Shown in pieces: positions 53,303 through 63,013 of a stretch of 64,000 nt of DNA. Source of the DNA: ZC4RG30 sp039932715 (lineage in GTDB: Bacteria; Pseudomonadota; Gammaproteobacteria; Steroidobacterales; Steroidobacteraceae); contig JBDTPN010000014.1 of assembly GCA_039932715.1 (NCBI GenBank), forward strand, positions 1 to 64,000, written 5' to 3'. Numbering within the stretch: the first letter of the stretch is position 1; the number at the start of each line of letters is the position of its first letter. The notes under the pieces were generated by a model. It was not told the origin of the DNA. It saw nothing but the letters and a program-made list of their open reading frames with translations, and did not search any database. The position numbers were made by a program, and so were the translations under genes.

Positions 53303-54793
53303 ATGAGCCTGGTTATTGGTCTGGATGTGGGTACCCAGAGCGTAAAGCTCGTTGCCTTCGATGCCGATCTGCGGCGGGTCGTGGCCACCCATGCCCAGCC
53401 ATTGGAGATTCTGGTCGGCGACGATGGCAGCCGGGAACAACGGCCCCAGTGGTGGATCACAGCTGTTCGCGCGTGCTTTGCGCGAATGGATCCGGAGCTG
53501 CTGCGCCGCATAATCGCCATCGGCGTCTCCGGTCAGCAACATGGCTTCGTGCCTCTTGATGCAGGCGGCGATGTGCTGGCACCAGCCAAGCTGTGGTGTG
53601 ATACCAGCACGCAGCAGGAATGTGTGGAAATCATGGCTGCCGCGGGTGGCGCCGACCGGTGCATTGCACTGGCCGGCAATCCTATTCTGGCCGGCTACAC
53701 GGCATCGAAGCTCCCTTGGACACGGAAGCATCGGCCGCAGGTGTACGCAAAACTGGCCACCATCCTGCTGCCGCACGACTACATCAACTTCTGGTTAACG
53801 GGACTGCGCTGGATGGAGCCTGGCGATGCATCCGGCACGGGATGGCTCGACGTGCGCAGTCGCCAGTGGTCCAATCCAATGCTGAAAGCCACCGACCCGG
53901 GCCGCGATCTGGGCGTCTGCCTGCCAGGCCTGGCGGCAGCTAATACCTGCTTTCCCATGATGCCGGCCATCGCGGCTGAATTGGGCCTGCTGCCGGGTGT
54001 GCGGGTTTCGGCCGGAGGCGGCGACAACATGATGGCCGCGATTGGCACCGGCAATGTGGCGTCCGGCATGCTGACCATGAGTCTGGGCACATCCGGAACG
54101 CTGTTCACCTGCTCCGACCATCCCGTGGTCGACGACAAGGGAAGATGGGCCGCGTTCTGCTCATCTTCCGGAGGTTGGCTGCCGCTGATCTGCACGATGA
54201 ACTGCACGGTGGCTACCGAAAATGTTGCGCGCGCCTTCAACTTCGACAGCCGTGACGGCGATGCTTTTATTGACGACACGCGTCCTGGGGCCGATGGCCT
54301 GGGAATGCTCCCGTTCTTCAACGGTGAACGCACGCCGGACCTGCCACGGTCGCGGGCCAGCTTTCACGGTCTCGATGCCGGAAACTTCACATGCGCCAAC
54401 GCCTACCGTGCAGCCATGGAGGGCGCGACATATGCGCTACGCAATGGATTCGACGCGCTTCGCACAACGGGGCTGGCCTTTACGTCGATACGCCTGACGG
54501 GTGGAGGCAGTCGTAGCGCGGCCTGGCGCCAGATGGTCGCGGATGTGTTCGAGCTTCCGGTGGAAGTGCCGCTGGAACAGGAGGGCGCCGCTTTCGGTGC
54601 CGCATTGCAGGCACTATGGGTCTGCACCACCTCAGGCTCGCAAGCAGATCTCACTACACTAGTGCGGGAGCACGTGCATCTGGGCGCCGCTCTGGCTACG
54701 TTGCCCGATGCTGCGGCAGGTGTTGCATATAGCACCGCGTATGAACGCTTCCTGCATTATCTGCAGATCGAAATCGACCGACAGCAAACCTGA
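53303..54793 (+). CDS. xylB: Xylulokinase
   Basis: A 496-residue FGGY kinase: LVIGLDVGTQSVKLVAFD phosphate motif, SGQQHGFVPLDAGG, LWCDTSTQQEC and the C-terminal RLTGGGSRSAAWRQMVADVF adenosine motif are typical of XylB. It phosphorylates D-xylulose made by XylA, whose gene follows 31 bp later. GlpK-specific motifs are absent. Confidence 0.93.
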   Translation: MSLVIGLDVGTQSVKLVAFDADLRRVVATHAQPLEILVGDDGSREQRPQWWITAVRACFARMDPELLRRIIAIGVSGQQHGFVPLDAGGDVLAPAKLWCDTSTQQECVEIMAAAGGADRCIALAGNPILAGYTASKLPWTRKHRPQVYAKLATILLPHDYINFWLTGLRWMEPGDASGTGWLDVRSRQWSNPMLKATDPGRDLGVCLPGLAAANTCFPMMPAIAAELGLLPGVRVSAGGGDNMMAAIGTGNVASGMLTMSLGTSGTLFTCSDHPVVDDKGRWAAFCSSSGGWLPLICTMNCTVATENVARAFNFDSRDGDAFIDDTRPGADGLGMLPFFNGERTPDLPRSRASFHGLDAGNFTCANAYRAAMEGATYALRNGFDALRTTGLAFTSIRLTGGGSRSAAWRQMVADVFELPVEVPLEQEGAAFGAALQALWVCTTSGSQADLTTLVREHVHLGAALATLPDAAAGVAYSTAYERFLHYLQIEIDRQQT

Positions 54794-54824
54794 TCTTCCC
54801 TGAATCAACAGGAATTACAAAATC

Positions 54825-56159
54825 ATGCGCACTCCATTCATCGGCCAGCGCGAATTCTTCCCGGGCATAAGCTGCATCCCCTTCGAAGGCCCTGGCTCCG
54901 ACAATCCGCTGGCTTTCAAGGTCTACGAGGCGCAACGCAAAGTCGGCGACCGGACCATGGCCGAGCATCTGCGCTTTGCTGTCTGCTACTGGCATACCTT
55001 CACAAATGCAGGTCATGATCCCTTCGGTCCCGGCACGCGTCGGTTCCCCTGGGAAGCCGGGTCGCCAATGGCCACCGCGGAAGCCAGGGTGGACGCCGCG
55101 TTTGAGTTCTTCACCAAGCTGGGCGTGCCGTACTACTGCTTCCATGACATCGATCTGGCACCTGATGCTGAAGATGTCGCCCAATACGAAGAGAACCTGA
55201 AGCATATGGTGCGACTGGCGCGCGAGCGCCAGCAGGCAACAGGGGTGAAACTGCTATGGGGCACGGCTAACCTGTTCTCGCATCCGCGTTACATGAATGG
55301 CGCGGCCACCAACCCCGACTTCGCGGTAGTCGCGCGCGCGGCCGTGCAAGTGAAGGCTGCGATCGAGGCCACGGTAGAGCTCGGCGGCGAACATTACGTG
55401 TTCTGGGGAGGCCGGGAAGGGTATGCCTCGCTGGTCAACACCGACATGAAGCGCGAACTGGCGCATATGGGTCGGTTCCTGTCGATGGCGCGCGATTACG
55501 GTCGCAGCATCGGGTTCAAGGGTAGCTTCTTCATCGAACCCAAGCCCATGGAGCCCATGAAGCACCAGTATGATTTCGACAGCGCCACAGTGGCGGGCTT
55601 TCTACGGGAACATGGACTCGATGAGGACTTCAAGCTCAACATCGAGGCGAACCACGCGACGTTGTCGGGCCACACCTTCGAACATGATCTGCAGGTGGCT
55701 TCGGACCACGGCCTGCTGGGGAGCATCGATGCCAATCGCGGCAATGCCCAGAACGGCTGGGACACCGACCAATTTCCCCTCGACCTGTATGACACCATTG
55801 GCGCGATGATGGTGGTGCTGCGCCAGGGAGGCCTCGTTGGCGGCCTGAATTTCGACGCCAAGGCGCGCCGCGAATCCACGGACATGAAAGATCTGTTCAT
55901 TGCCCACGTCGGCGGCATGGATGCATTCGCGCGCGGGCTCGAGGTTGCCCATGCACTGCTGAATGCCTCGCCGTGGGAGCAATGGCGCAAGGAGCGGTAC
56001 GCCAGTTTTGATGCGGTTGCGGGCAGGGATTTCGCCGCAGGCAAGCTCAAGCTTGCCGATCTGGCCGCACTGGCGGCGCGCGGTGGCGAGCCGCGCCAGA
56101 TCAGCGGTCGCCAGGAGCAGTACGAGAATCTGCTCAACCAGTACCTGCTGGCGAGGTAG
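54825..56159 (+). CDS. xylA: Xylose isomerase
   Basis: A 444-residue class II xylose isomerase. The catalytic His region FAVCYWHTFTNAGHDPFG, FTKLGVPYYCFHDIDLAP, VFWGGREGY and the metal sites FIEPKPMEPMKHQYDFD and KLNIEANHATLSGH are intact. Converts D-xylose to D-xylulose. ATG 54825 has AGGA upstream. Its last 26 bp overlap the convergent GH43 gene end. Confidence 0.95.
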   Translation: MRTPFIGQREFFPGISCIPFEGPGSDNPLAFKVYEAQRKVGDRTMAEHLRFAVCYWHTFTNAGHDPFGPGTRRFPWEAGSPMATAEARVDAAFEFFTKLGVPYYCFHDIDLAPDAEDVAQYEENLKHMVRLARERQQATGVKLLWGTANLFSHPRYMNGAATNPDFAVVARAAVQVKAAIEATVELGGEHYVFWGGREGYASLVNTDMKRELAHMGRFLSMARDYGRSIGFKGSFFIEPKPMEPMKHQYDFDSATVAGFLREHGLDEDFKLNIEANHATLSGHTFEHDLQVASDHGLLGSIDANRGNAQNGWDTDQFPLDLYDTIGAMMVVLRQGGLVGGLNFDAKARRESTDMKDLFIAHVGGMDAFARGLEVAHALLNASPWEQWRKERYASFDAVAGRDFAAGKLKLADLAALAARGGEPRQISGRQEQYENLLNQYLLAR

Positions 56160-57774
56160 ACCGCTCCACGTATTCGAAGAATTCGAAATCCGCTGGCTGG
56201 CGTCTGCCGCTGATGTCATGGCAGGCCATGCCCACGAACGCGCCGGTAAAGCTCTTGCTGTAACCCCGGCCGGCCTCGTCGGAAATCAGTGAGTAGTCAA
56301 GGTCACCTTCACACGCGATCCAGCGGTTTCCGTCCAACGACCAGGAGAAGCGCAGCTTGGCGAAGTCCACGTCGGCGCGCAGCCAGATCGCCTGGCCGCG
56401 CGGCACCGGGATATGCCGCGCGGCAGCGGCAGGGTAGGCGAGGTTGAACCGCTCGTCGCCAAGGCAGCTGATTACCGCCAGATGCTTTTCGCCGGAATCG
56501 TCACAGGTGATATTGAGATAGTGAAATTTCTGCGCGTTGTAATAGCAGATAAGGCCGGCACACTGCTGCAGCGTGTTGGGCTCGAATTCCAGCCTGGTCG
56601 TGACCGTGAAGCAAAAAGCCTGCTGCCGTCGCGCAATCAGTGATTGCCGGAACCACGATCCAAAGGATTCGGCGCCGAAAAGCCGCAGTCGACCCGGCCG
56701 TGCCCGCAACGAGAACAAACGCTCGTCCCAGGGATAGCGCAGCCATTGGAAGTCGATTGGCAGTTGCGCAGTATCGAAGCGTGTCATTGCTGGCGCCTGC
56801 GGCCAGGGATGTGGCGGCAGATCGGGCGCCGGTGTCTGCAGATCCGGCGTGTTGGTGCCATTGGCCAGCCGCAGCCAGCCGTCGTCGGTCCAGTAGGCCT
56901 TCTGTATGGCTGTTTCGCGCCCCAGCGGGCAGCGTTGCTGATCCGAAGCCGAATGCAGCGACAGCGGACGACCGCAAAGATGGACGATGTAGCTCTCGCC
57001 ATTGTGCGTCTCGACCCAGTCGCCATGGCCGGCGCGCTGCAGCGGCAGTTGCGGTGAATCCTTGGAGGTAACAATGTGCTTGAGCGGATCGACCTCGTAG
57101 GGGCCTTCCAGATTGCGTGATCGCGCCATCGTCACCGCATGCGTGTAACCCGTGCCGCCTTCTGCAGTCAGCAGGTAGTAATACCCATTGCGCCTGTACA
57201 GGTGCGGCCCCTCGGTGACGCGCAAATCGGTGCCGCGGAAGATGTTGCGCACCGGTCCGACCAGGCGCCGCTGCGCGGGGTCGTATTGCTGCAGCAGGAT
57301 TCCGTTGAAAGGATGTTGGCCCGGCCGATAGTCCCACTCCATGTTGAGCAGCCATTTTCGGCCGTCATCGTCGTGGAACAGCGAGGCGTCGAAACCGCTG
57401 CTGTTGAGGTACACCGGGTCAGACCACTCTCCATCCACGGTTGCACACGTAGTGACGTAGTTGTGCATGTCCTTGAAGCTGCCTTCGTGGCGCTTCACGT
57501 CGGTGTAGACCAGCCAGAAAAGACCGTCTGAAAAGGTCAGGCAGGGAGCCCAGATACCACCGGAATCCGGGTTGCCGCGCATGTCCAGCAGCGCCGCGCG
57601 ATTCAGCGGATGGGAGATCAGGCGCCAGTGGATCAGGTCCCGCGAATGGTGGATCTGCACACCCGGATACCATTCGAAGGTCGACGTGGCGATGTAGAAG
57701 TCTTCACCCACGCGCACGATCGAGGGGTCCGGATTGAATCCGGGCAGAATGGGGTTGTTGATCATCCGTGTCAT
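56134..57774 (-). CDS. GH43 beta-xylosidase (cytoplasmic)
   Basis: A 546-residue GH43 enzyme (subgroup with a C-terminal beta-sandwich, as in SXA-type xylosidases). The five-blade propeller has the catalytic base in FNPDPS, the pKa modulator Asp in SSGFDASLFHDDDG and the acid Glu in VTEGPHLYRRNG; the C-terminal beta-sandwich begins near ~320. No signal peptide, so it acts on imported xylo-oligosaccharides. ATG 57774 overlaps the stop of the GPH symporter (ATGA), directly coupling transport to hydrolysis. Confidence 0.92.
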   Translation of the reverse strand: MTRMINNPILPGFNPDPSIVRVGEDFYIATSTFEWYPGVQIHHSRDLIHWRLISHPLNRAALLDMRGNPDSGGIWAPCLTFSDGLFWLVYTDVKRHEGSFKDMHNYVTTCATVDGEWSDPVYLNSSGFDASLFHDDDGRKWLLNMEWDYRPGQHPFNGILLQQYDPAQRRLVGPVRNIFRGTDLRVTEGPHLYRRNGYYYLLTAEGGTGYTHAVTMARSRNLEGPYEVDPLKHIVTSKDSPQLPLQRAGHGDWVETHNGESYIVHLCGRPLSLHSASDQQRCPLGRETAIQKAYWTDDGWLRLANGTNTPDLQTPAPDLPPHPWPQAPAMTRFDTAQLPIDFQWLRYPWDERLFSLRARPGRLRLFGAESFGSWFRQSLIARRQQAFCFTVTTRLEFEPNTLQQCAGLICYYNAQKFHYLNITCDDSGEKHLAVISCLGDERFNLAYPAAAARHIPVPRGQAIWLRADVDFAKLRFSWSLDGNRWIACEGDLDYSLISDEAGRGYSKSFTGAFVGMACHDISGRRQPADFEFFEYVERSTSPAGTG

Positions 57775-59156
57775 GAAGCTGCGGCCGCGGTGCGATCCTG
57801 CCAGCCGCGCGTGAGGCGATAGAACTGCAGACATACCAGCACCAGCAGTGCTGAGACTATCGAACTTCCGGCATAGGCCATCATGATGCCCCCCAGTGCC
57901 CGCTCAGTCTGCGCAACATTGGGCTGGTAGCCGAACCAGGCCAGCAGATGGCCAACGAAGAAGCCCCCCAGCGCATTGCCCAGCTTCAGCACGAACAGGT
58001 GGCCGCCGCAGAACATGGCCATGGCGCCAGTGCCCATGGTCCGCAAACCGTAATCCACAGTGTCCGGCACCGTTGAAAACAGCATGGGTACGAACATCAT
58101 GTGGAAGAAATTGGCGGTCATGATGATGAACAGCGCAGCCAGCACGGCGTCGCGAGGAATCAGGAACAGCAGCACATTCATCACTATCAAGCCCACCATC
58201 GAGAGCTTCATCACCGATACCTTGCAGCGCGTGCGGCCCAGCCAGTTGGCGCACACCGCACCGCCCACCCCTGCCAGCATTGTCATGCTGAGGAATGCCG
58301 AGAGCCGCGACGACGGGCTGCCCATGAACCAGCCCAGCCACGCGGGCAGATGATCCGTGATCAGGTAGTAGTTGACGAAATAGGGCTTGGCGGCACCTTG
58401 CATGGCGCCGCGCGTCATCACGATGAGCGTGGTCAGTGCGATGACCAGCCATTGCGAGTTGGTCAACATGGCGATGAGGTCGTCCATCACCTTGCGTTTT
58501 GCCTTGCCCGGGTCTGGTGGGATGTGCTCCTTCGTGAGCTTGAAACAAACCAGGAAGCAGGCCACTGCAATAATGGCCATTACAGTCATGGCCAGGGGAA
58601 ATCCGAGCTGGTAATTTTCGCGTGAGTCGCCACCACCCAGAATCTTTGCCAGCGGAAAAATGGAACTGGTGACCAGGAAGCCGCCCACCATTGCCATCGC
58701 GAAACGCCACGTCTGCAGGTTGCCGCGTTCATCGCTGTCGCCGGTCATCACGCCGCCCAGCGCCGAGTAGGGCACGTTGACCGCCGTATAGGCCGTCATC
58801 AGTAGTGCATAACTGATGTACGCATAGACCAGCTTGGTTCCCATGTCGACGTCGGGAGTGAAGAAGGCCGCCACTGCCAGTGCGCCGTAGGGTATTGCGA
58901 TCCACAACATCCAGGGACGGTAGCGGCCATGTCTGGAGCGCGTGCGGTCGGCAATCGCGCCCATGGCCGGATCTGTAACGGCATCGAAGATGCGCACCAC
59001 GAGCAGCAGTGTTCCGGCTGCCGCAGCTCCTATGCCGTACACATCGGTATAGAAATACAGCAGGATGTTGATGACGGCCTGGTAGACGATATTGCTGGCG
59101 GTGTCGCCGAGTCCGAAGCCAAATTTTTCCCTGATGGTCAGGTTCTGTTTCGTCAT
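57771..59156 (-). CDS. GPH-family sugar:cation symporter (XynP-like)
   Basis: A 461-residue 12-helix glycoside-pentoside-hexuronide symporter. KFGFGLGDTASNIVYQAVINILLYFYTDVYGI (parts G-GD-A-N and YFYTDV), VRIFDAVTDPAMGAIADRT and FTPD are family marks. Relatives (XynP, XylP, MelB) import xylosides. ATG 59156 chosen for the usual GPH N-terminus. With the overlapping GH43 gene it forms a xylo-oligosaccharide uptake/cleavage pair. Confidence 0.88.
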   Translation of the reverse strand: MTKQNLTIREKFGFGLGDTASNIVYQAVINILLYFYTDVYGIGAAAAGTLLLVVRIFDAVTDPAMGAIADRTRSRHGRYRPWMLWIAIPYGALAVAAFFTPDVDMGTKLVYAYISYALLMTAYTAVNVPYSALGGVMTGDSDERGNLQTWRFAMAMVGGFLVTSSIFPLAKILGGGDSRENYQLGFPLAMTVMAIIAVACFLVCFKLTKEHIPPDPGKAKRKVMDDLIAMLTNSQWLVIALTTLIVMTRGAMQGAAKPYFVNYYLITDHLPAWLGWFMGSPSSRLSAFLSMTMLAGVGGAVCANWLGRTRCKVSVMKLSMVGLIVMNVLLFLIPRDAVLAALFIIMTANFFHMMFVPMLFSTVPDTVDYGLRTMGTGAMAMFCGGHLFVLKLGNALGGFFVGHLLAWFGYQPNVAQTERALGGIMMAYAGSSIVSALLVLVCLQFYRLTRGWQDRTAAAAS

Positions 59157-59254
59157 TTTATTTCTCGTGCGACCCTGGATCAGCATACGGCCTGAAACCT
59201 CGGTGCCGCAATCAGCGTTGCCAGCCGGTTATCACCGGGTGAATACTGAGGACC

Positions 59255-60091
59255 ATGAAGATCTTCAATACGACCGCTGGAATCTTTCTGGAACACGACG
59301 CCAGGTGGGCGCAGTACACGGGCGCGGACTGGGACGAGGTGCTCAACCGCGACCACCTTCTTCAGCAGCTGATAGAGGTTCATCAAAGCCTGCCGCCACA
59401 CCCGGCGCCCGCACTCGATGCGATGGGGACTTTACTGCCGCCCATGCAGGGCCAGGAGCTCTGGGCCAGCGGCGTTACCTATCTGCGCAGCAAGGTGGAG
59501 CGACAGGAAGAGTCAAAGGAAGCCGGCGGCGGCGATTTCTACCAACGCGTGTACGAAGCAGACCGCCCGGAGCTGTTCTTCAAGGCTACGCGTCATCGCG
59601 TGGTCGGTCATGGCGGTAAAGTCAGGATTCGTGCCGATTCCTCGTGGAATGTGCCCGAGCCGGAGCTGACGCTGGTACTCAACCGGCGCGGCAAGATCGT
59701 CGGATATACCGTCGGCAACGACATGAGCTCGCGCAGCATCGAAGGAGAGAACCCCCTGTACCTGTCCCAGGCCAAGATCTACGACGGTTGCGCGGCGTTG
59801 GGGCCCGGCGTGCTGGTGCGCGAGGATCCACTTCCCTCCGATGCCAATATTGCGCTATCGATACTGCGCGCCAAGCAGATTGTTTTCTCGGGCAGCGTGG
59901 CAATAAGCCAGATCACTCGGCGATTCGCGGACCTGGCGCAATACCTGTTCCGCGAATGCAGTTTTCCGCAAGGGGCTCTGCTGTTGACTGGCACCGGCAT
60001 AGTGCCGCCCGCGCCGTTTACTTTGCAGCAGGGGGATACCATCAGCATCAACATTGATCACGTAGGTTGCCTGATCAACGAGGTAGCCTAG
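59255..60091 (+). CDS. Fumarylacetoacetate hydrolase (FAH) family protein
   Basis: A 278-residue FAH-fold protein. The metal motif is seen in WNVPEPELTLVLN (Glu pair) and KIYDGCAALGP (Asp), with SNDMSSRSIEGENPLY-like core GNDMSSRS. Starts at ATG 59255 after GAGGACC. In pentose clusters FAH enzymes act either as 2-keto-3-deoxypentonate dehydratase (XylX-like) or as 2,4-diketo-3-deoxypentonate hydrolase giving pyruvate and glycolate; the adjacent SDR favours the second for this copy, but it is not proven. Confidence 0.82.
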   Translation: MKIFNTTAGIFLEHDARWAQYTGADWDEVLNRDHLLQQLIEVHQSLPPHPAPALDAMGTLLPPMQGQELWASGVTYLRSKVERQEESKEAGGGDFYQRVYEADRPELFFKATRHRVVGHGGKVRIRADSSWNVPEPELTLVLNRRGKIVGYTVGNDMSSRSIEGENPLYLSQAKIYDGCAALGPGVLVREDPLPSDANIALSILRAKQIVFSGSVAISQITRRFADLAQYLFRECSFPQGALLLTGTGIVPPAPFTLQQGDTISINIDHVGCLINEVA

Positions 60092-60123
60092 ACTCCCATT
60101 TTGGGCTCATCGGGGAAGCGCGC

Positions 60124-60933
60124 ATGGCAATGGAAAGGCAATTGGCGGGCGGCGCGCGGCGCCACCAGAATGAGCAGGCCAGCTATCCGCTGCTGTCAGG
60201 GCGGCGCGTGTTTGTCACCGGGGGTGGTAGCGGCATCGGCGCGGCCCTGGTCCAGGCCTTTGCCAGCCAGGGAACCCAGGTGGCCTTCGTGGACATAGCG
60301 GAAGAACAAAGTCACGAACTGGCCGATGGCTTGCATGCCGCGGGATTTGCGAAACCCTGGTACCGTCCCTGCGATGTGACGGACGTGCCCTCACTGCAGC
60401 GGGTAATCGCTGACGCGGCCCGGGAACTGGGCGACTTCCACGTGCTGGTCAACAACGTGGCCAGCGATGATCGCCATGCCTTGCAGGAGGTCACGCCTGA
60501 ATACTGGGATCGGCGTGTGGCCATTAACCAGCGGCCCGCGTTCTTTGCGATCCAGGCCGTGGTGCCCGGCATGCAGCGTCTGGGCGGCGGGTCGATCATC
60601 AACCTGGGATCCACCGGGTGGCAGACCAAGTCAGGCGGATACCCGGTGTATGCCACGGCCAAGTCCGCGATGAATGGACTCACCCGCGGTCTGGCGCGTG
60701 AACTGGGCGCGCAGCGCATACGCATCAACGTGGTGTCGCCTGGATGGGTGATGACCGAGCGGCAGATCAGTCTGTGGCTGGACGATGCCGGTGAGGCGGA
60801 GCTGGCCCGCAATCAATGTCTGCCAGACAAGGTCTGGCCCGAGGACATCGCCGCCATGGTCCTGTTCCTGGCTTCTGACCAGGCGCGGGCTATCACCGCC
60901 CAGGAATTCATCGTGGACGCCGGCTGGCGCTAA
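60124..60933 (+). CDS. SDR oxidoreductase, sugar or ketodeoxypentonate dehydrogenase-like
   Basis: A 269-residue classical SDR. VFVTGGGSGIGAALVQAF cofactor site, NNVAS, catalytic Ser in NLGSTG and intact YxxxK in VYATAKSAMNGLTRG, ending EFIVDAGWR. Acidic DIAEEQ after strand 2 points to NAD rather than NADP. Possible roles: pentose 1-dehydrogenase at the head of the oxidative path, or 2-keto-3-deoxypentonate 4-dehydrogenase paired with the FAH hydrolase 32 bp upstream. ATG 60124 is backed by GGGGAAGCGC. Confidence 0.84.
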   Translation: MAMERQLAGGARRHQNEQASYPLLSGRRVFVTGGGSGIGAALVQAFASQGTQVAFVDIAEEQSHELADGLHAAGFAKPWYRPCDVTDVPSLQRVIADAARELGDFHVLVNNVASDDRHALQEVTPEYWDRRVAINQRPAFFAIQAVVPGMQRLGGGSIINLGSTGWQTKSGGYPVYATAKSAMNGLTRGLARELGAQRIRINVVSPGWVMTERQISLWLDDAGEAELARNQCLPDKVWPEDIAAMVLFLASDQARAITAQEFIVDAGWR

Positions 60934-60999
60934 CGTTTGCATGCCGCGTGGCGGCGATTCGGCTATGGTTGTGCAAACGGGGAAGGCAGGGATAGCGCG

Positions 61000-62007
61000 A
61001 TGCGACTGATTCAGCTGGAAGACGAAGCCAGGCAGATCCGCGTCGGTGTGCTCGACGCGGCGGGACATCATGTGCGCCTGCTGGATGGCTTCTCTGGCAC
61101 GCGGGAGCTGGCATTGCGTGCGATAGATGCCGGCGTATCGCTTGAGCAGCAAGCGGCGGCAACGCCAGGCACAGATAGCCTGAAATACGCAGATCTGCTG
61201 CAAGCGGGACGAGTGCGCCCGCCGCTGCTCCATCCTGATCCTGCTCACTGCCTGGTGTCCGGAACGGGCCTGACTCATCTGGGTAGCGCGGCGGCACGCG
61301 ACGCCATGCATCAGAACCTGCGGCAGCATGCCGAAGTGGGCACGCTGACCGACTCCATGCGCATGTTCCAGTGGGGTGTCGAGGGTGGCAATCCTCTTCC
61401 GGGACAGCCAGGCGCACAGCCGGAATGGTTCTACAAGGGGAACGGCAGCATTCTCGCAAATCCCGGAGCGCCGCTGGAGTCACCGGATTTCGCGCTGGAT
61501 GGCGGCGAAGAACCGGAGCTGGTGGGGCTGTATGTCATTGGCCCCGATGGCACGCCACATCGGCTGGGGTTCTCGATCGGCAACGAATTCTCCGATCACG
61601 TAACCGAGCGCGCAAATTATCTATATCTCGCCCACTCGAAGATGCGCGCCTGCGCGGTGGGCCCGGAGCTGCGCACGGGAACTTTGCCGCGCGACCTGCG
61701 GGGCACCAGTCGCATCCTGCGAAGTGGTGCCGTGGTGTGGGAAAAACCCTTTCTCACCGGCGAGGCCAACATGTGCCATTCGCTCGAGAACCTGGAATAC
61801 CACCATTTCAAATATGCCGCGCACCGCCGACCTGGCGATGTGCACCTGCATTTCTTCGGCACCGGCACATTGAGCTTCGCCGACGGCATCAGCGCACAGG
61901 CGGGCGACGTTTTCGAAGTTGATCTGCCCGCGCTGGGCGCGCCGTTGCGCAATTCATTGGCAGTGGTGCACGCCGGATTCGCACCCGGCGGCGTACGCAT
62001 TCTTTGA
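61000..62007 (+). CDS. araD1: AraD1/GguC-family (FAH-fold) protein
   Basis: A 335-residue FAH-superfamily protein of the AraD1/GguC type: RPPLLHPDPAHCLVSGTGLTHLGS, QPEWFYKGNGSILANPGAPL, EEPELVGLYVIGPDG and GFSIGNEFSDHVTERANYLYLAHSKMR (as parts) are distinctive. GguC is found next to GguA-GguB sugar ABC transporters, and AraD1 is linked to 2-keto-3-deoxy-L-arabonate dehydration; here the same neighbours occur. ATG 61000 follows GGCAGGGATAGCGC; the frame upstream to 60937 adds no domain. Confidence 0.84.
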   Translation: MRLIQLEDEARQIRVGVLDAAGHHVRLLDGFSGTRELALRAIDAGVSLEQQAAATPGTDSLKYADLLQAGRVRPPLLHPDPAHCLVSGTGLTHLGSAAARDAMHQNLRQHAEVGTLTDSMRMFQWGVEGGNPLPGQPGAQPEWFYKGNGSILANPGAPLESPDFALDGGEEPELVGLYVIGPDGTPHRLGFSIGNEFSDHVTERANYLYLAHSKMRACAVGPELRTGTLPRDLRGTSRILRSGAVVWEKPFLTGEANMCHSLENLEYHHFKYAAHRRPGDVHLHFFGTGTLSFADGISAQAGDVFEVDLPALGAPLRNSLAVVHAGFAPGGVRIL

Positions 62008-62028
62008 CACAGAGGGGGGAGGATTCAG

Positions 62029-62997
62029 ATGATGAAGCTATCGGCGTGGGTGGGGATGCTATGTGTAGCGGCATTGGCCGGTTGTTCGGGAAGTGGCAAG
62101 GACGCTGCAAAGGGAGCCATCTCCGTGGGCTTCAGTCAGGTAGGTGCCGAAAGCGAATGGCGCACGGCCAATACCCGCTCCGTCAAGGAGTCACTGGCCC
62201 AACCGGAATTCCAGTTGAAGTTCTCCGATGGTCAGCAAAAGCAGGAAAACCAGATCAAGGCGCTGCGATCCTTCATCGCACAGCACGTGGACGTGATCGC
62301 CTTTTCGCCAGTGGTGGAGACGGGCTGGGATACTGTGCTGGCCGAGGCCAAGGCCGCTGGCATTCCGGTAGTACTCACGGACCGCGCAGTGAACGTGCCC
62401 GATGATTCGCTTTACGTAACGCTGATCGGTTCGGATTTCGTCGAGGAGGGCCGCCGCGCAGCGCGCTGGCTGGTCGAAGACAGCGCTGGCAAAAGCGGAC
62501 CCATACGCGTGGTCGAGTTGCAGGGCACAGTGGGTTCGGCGCCGGCCAATGACCGCATGCGGGGTTTCGCCGAAGTCATTGGCCAGGATGCGCGCTTCCA
62601 GATCGTGCGCTCGCAAAGCGGCGATTTTACGCGAACCAAGGGCAAGGAAGTGATGGAGGCTTTCCTCAAGGCCGAGACTCGGCAGAAAATTGATGTGCTG
62701 TTCGCGCACAACGACGATATGGCCATTGGCGCCATCCAGGCCATCGAGGAAGCTGGACTCAAGCCCGGCGAGGATATCCGCATCGTGTCCATCGATGGCG
62801 TGCGCGGCGCGTTCGAGGCAATGAAGGCCGGCAAGCTAAATGCCACGGTGGAGTGCAATCCGATGCTGGGACCACAGCTGGCACAGTTAATCCGTGACGT
62901 GCATGCACGCAAACCCGTCCCGAAGCGCGTCGTGGTCGACGAAGGTGTGTTCACACGCGACCAGGCCGCTGCCGAACTGCCCAACCGCAAGTACTGA
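62029..62997 (+). CDS. ytfQ: Sugar ABC transporter substrate-binding lipoprotein (YtfQ-like)
   Basis: A 322-residue type-I periplasmic binding protein. Lipobox LAGC anchors it; GFSQVGAESEWRTANT is the signature of YtfQ, the galactofuranose-binding protein, and FSPVVETGWDTVLAEAKAAGIPVVLTDRAV and HNDDMAIGAIQAIEEAG are the sugar-binding and hinge regions. With a GH51 arabinofuranosidase in the locus, arabinofuranose or another pentofuranose is a reasonable ligand, by inference. Followed 16 bp later by the ATPase gene. Confidence 0.88.
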   Translation: MMKLSAWVGMLCVAALAGCSGSGKDAAKGAISVGFSQVGAESEWRTANTRSVKESLAQPEFQLKFSDGQQKQENQIKALRSFIAQHVDVIAFSPVVETGWDTVLAEAKAAGIPVVLTDRAVNVPDDSLYVTLIGSDFVEEGRRAARWLVEDSAGKSGPIRVVELQGTVGSAPANDRMRGFAEVIGQDARFQIVRSQSGDFTRTKGKEVMEAFLKAETRQKIDVLFAHNDDMAIGAIQAIEEAGLKPGEDIRIVSIDGVRGAFEAMKAGKLNATVECNPMLGPQLAQLIRDVHARKPVPKRVVVDEGVFTRDQAAAELPNRKY

Positions 62998-63013
62998 ACC
63001 CAAGGCTTTCACA

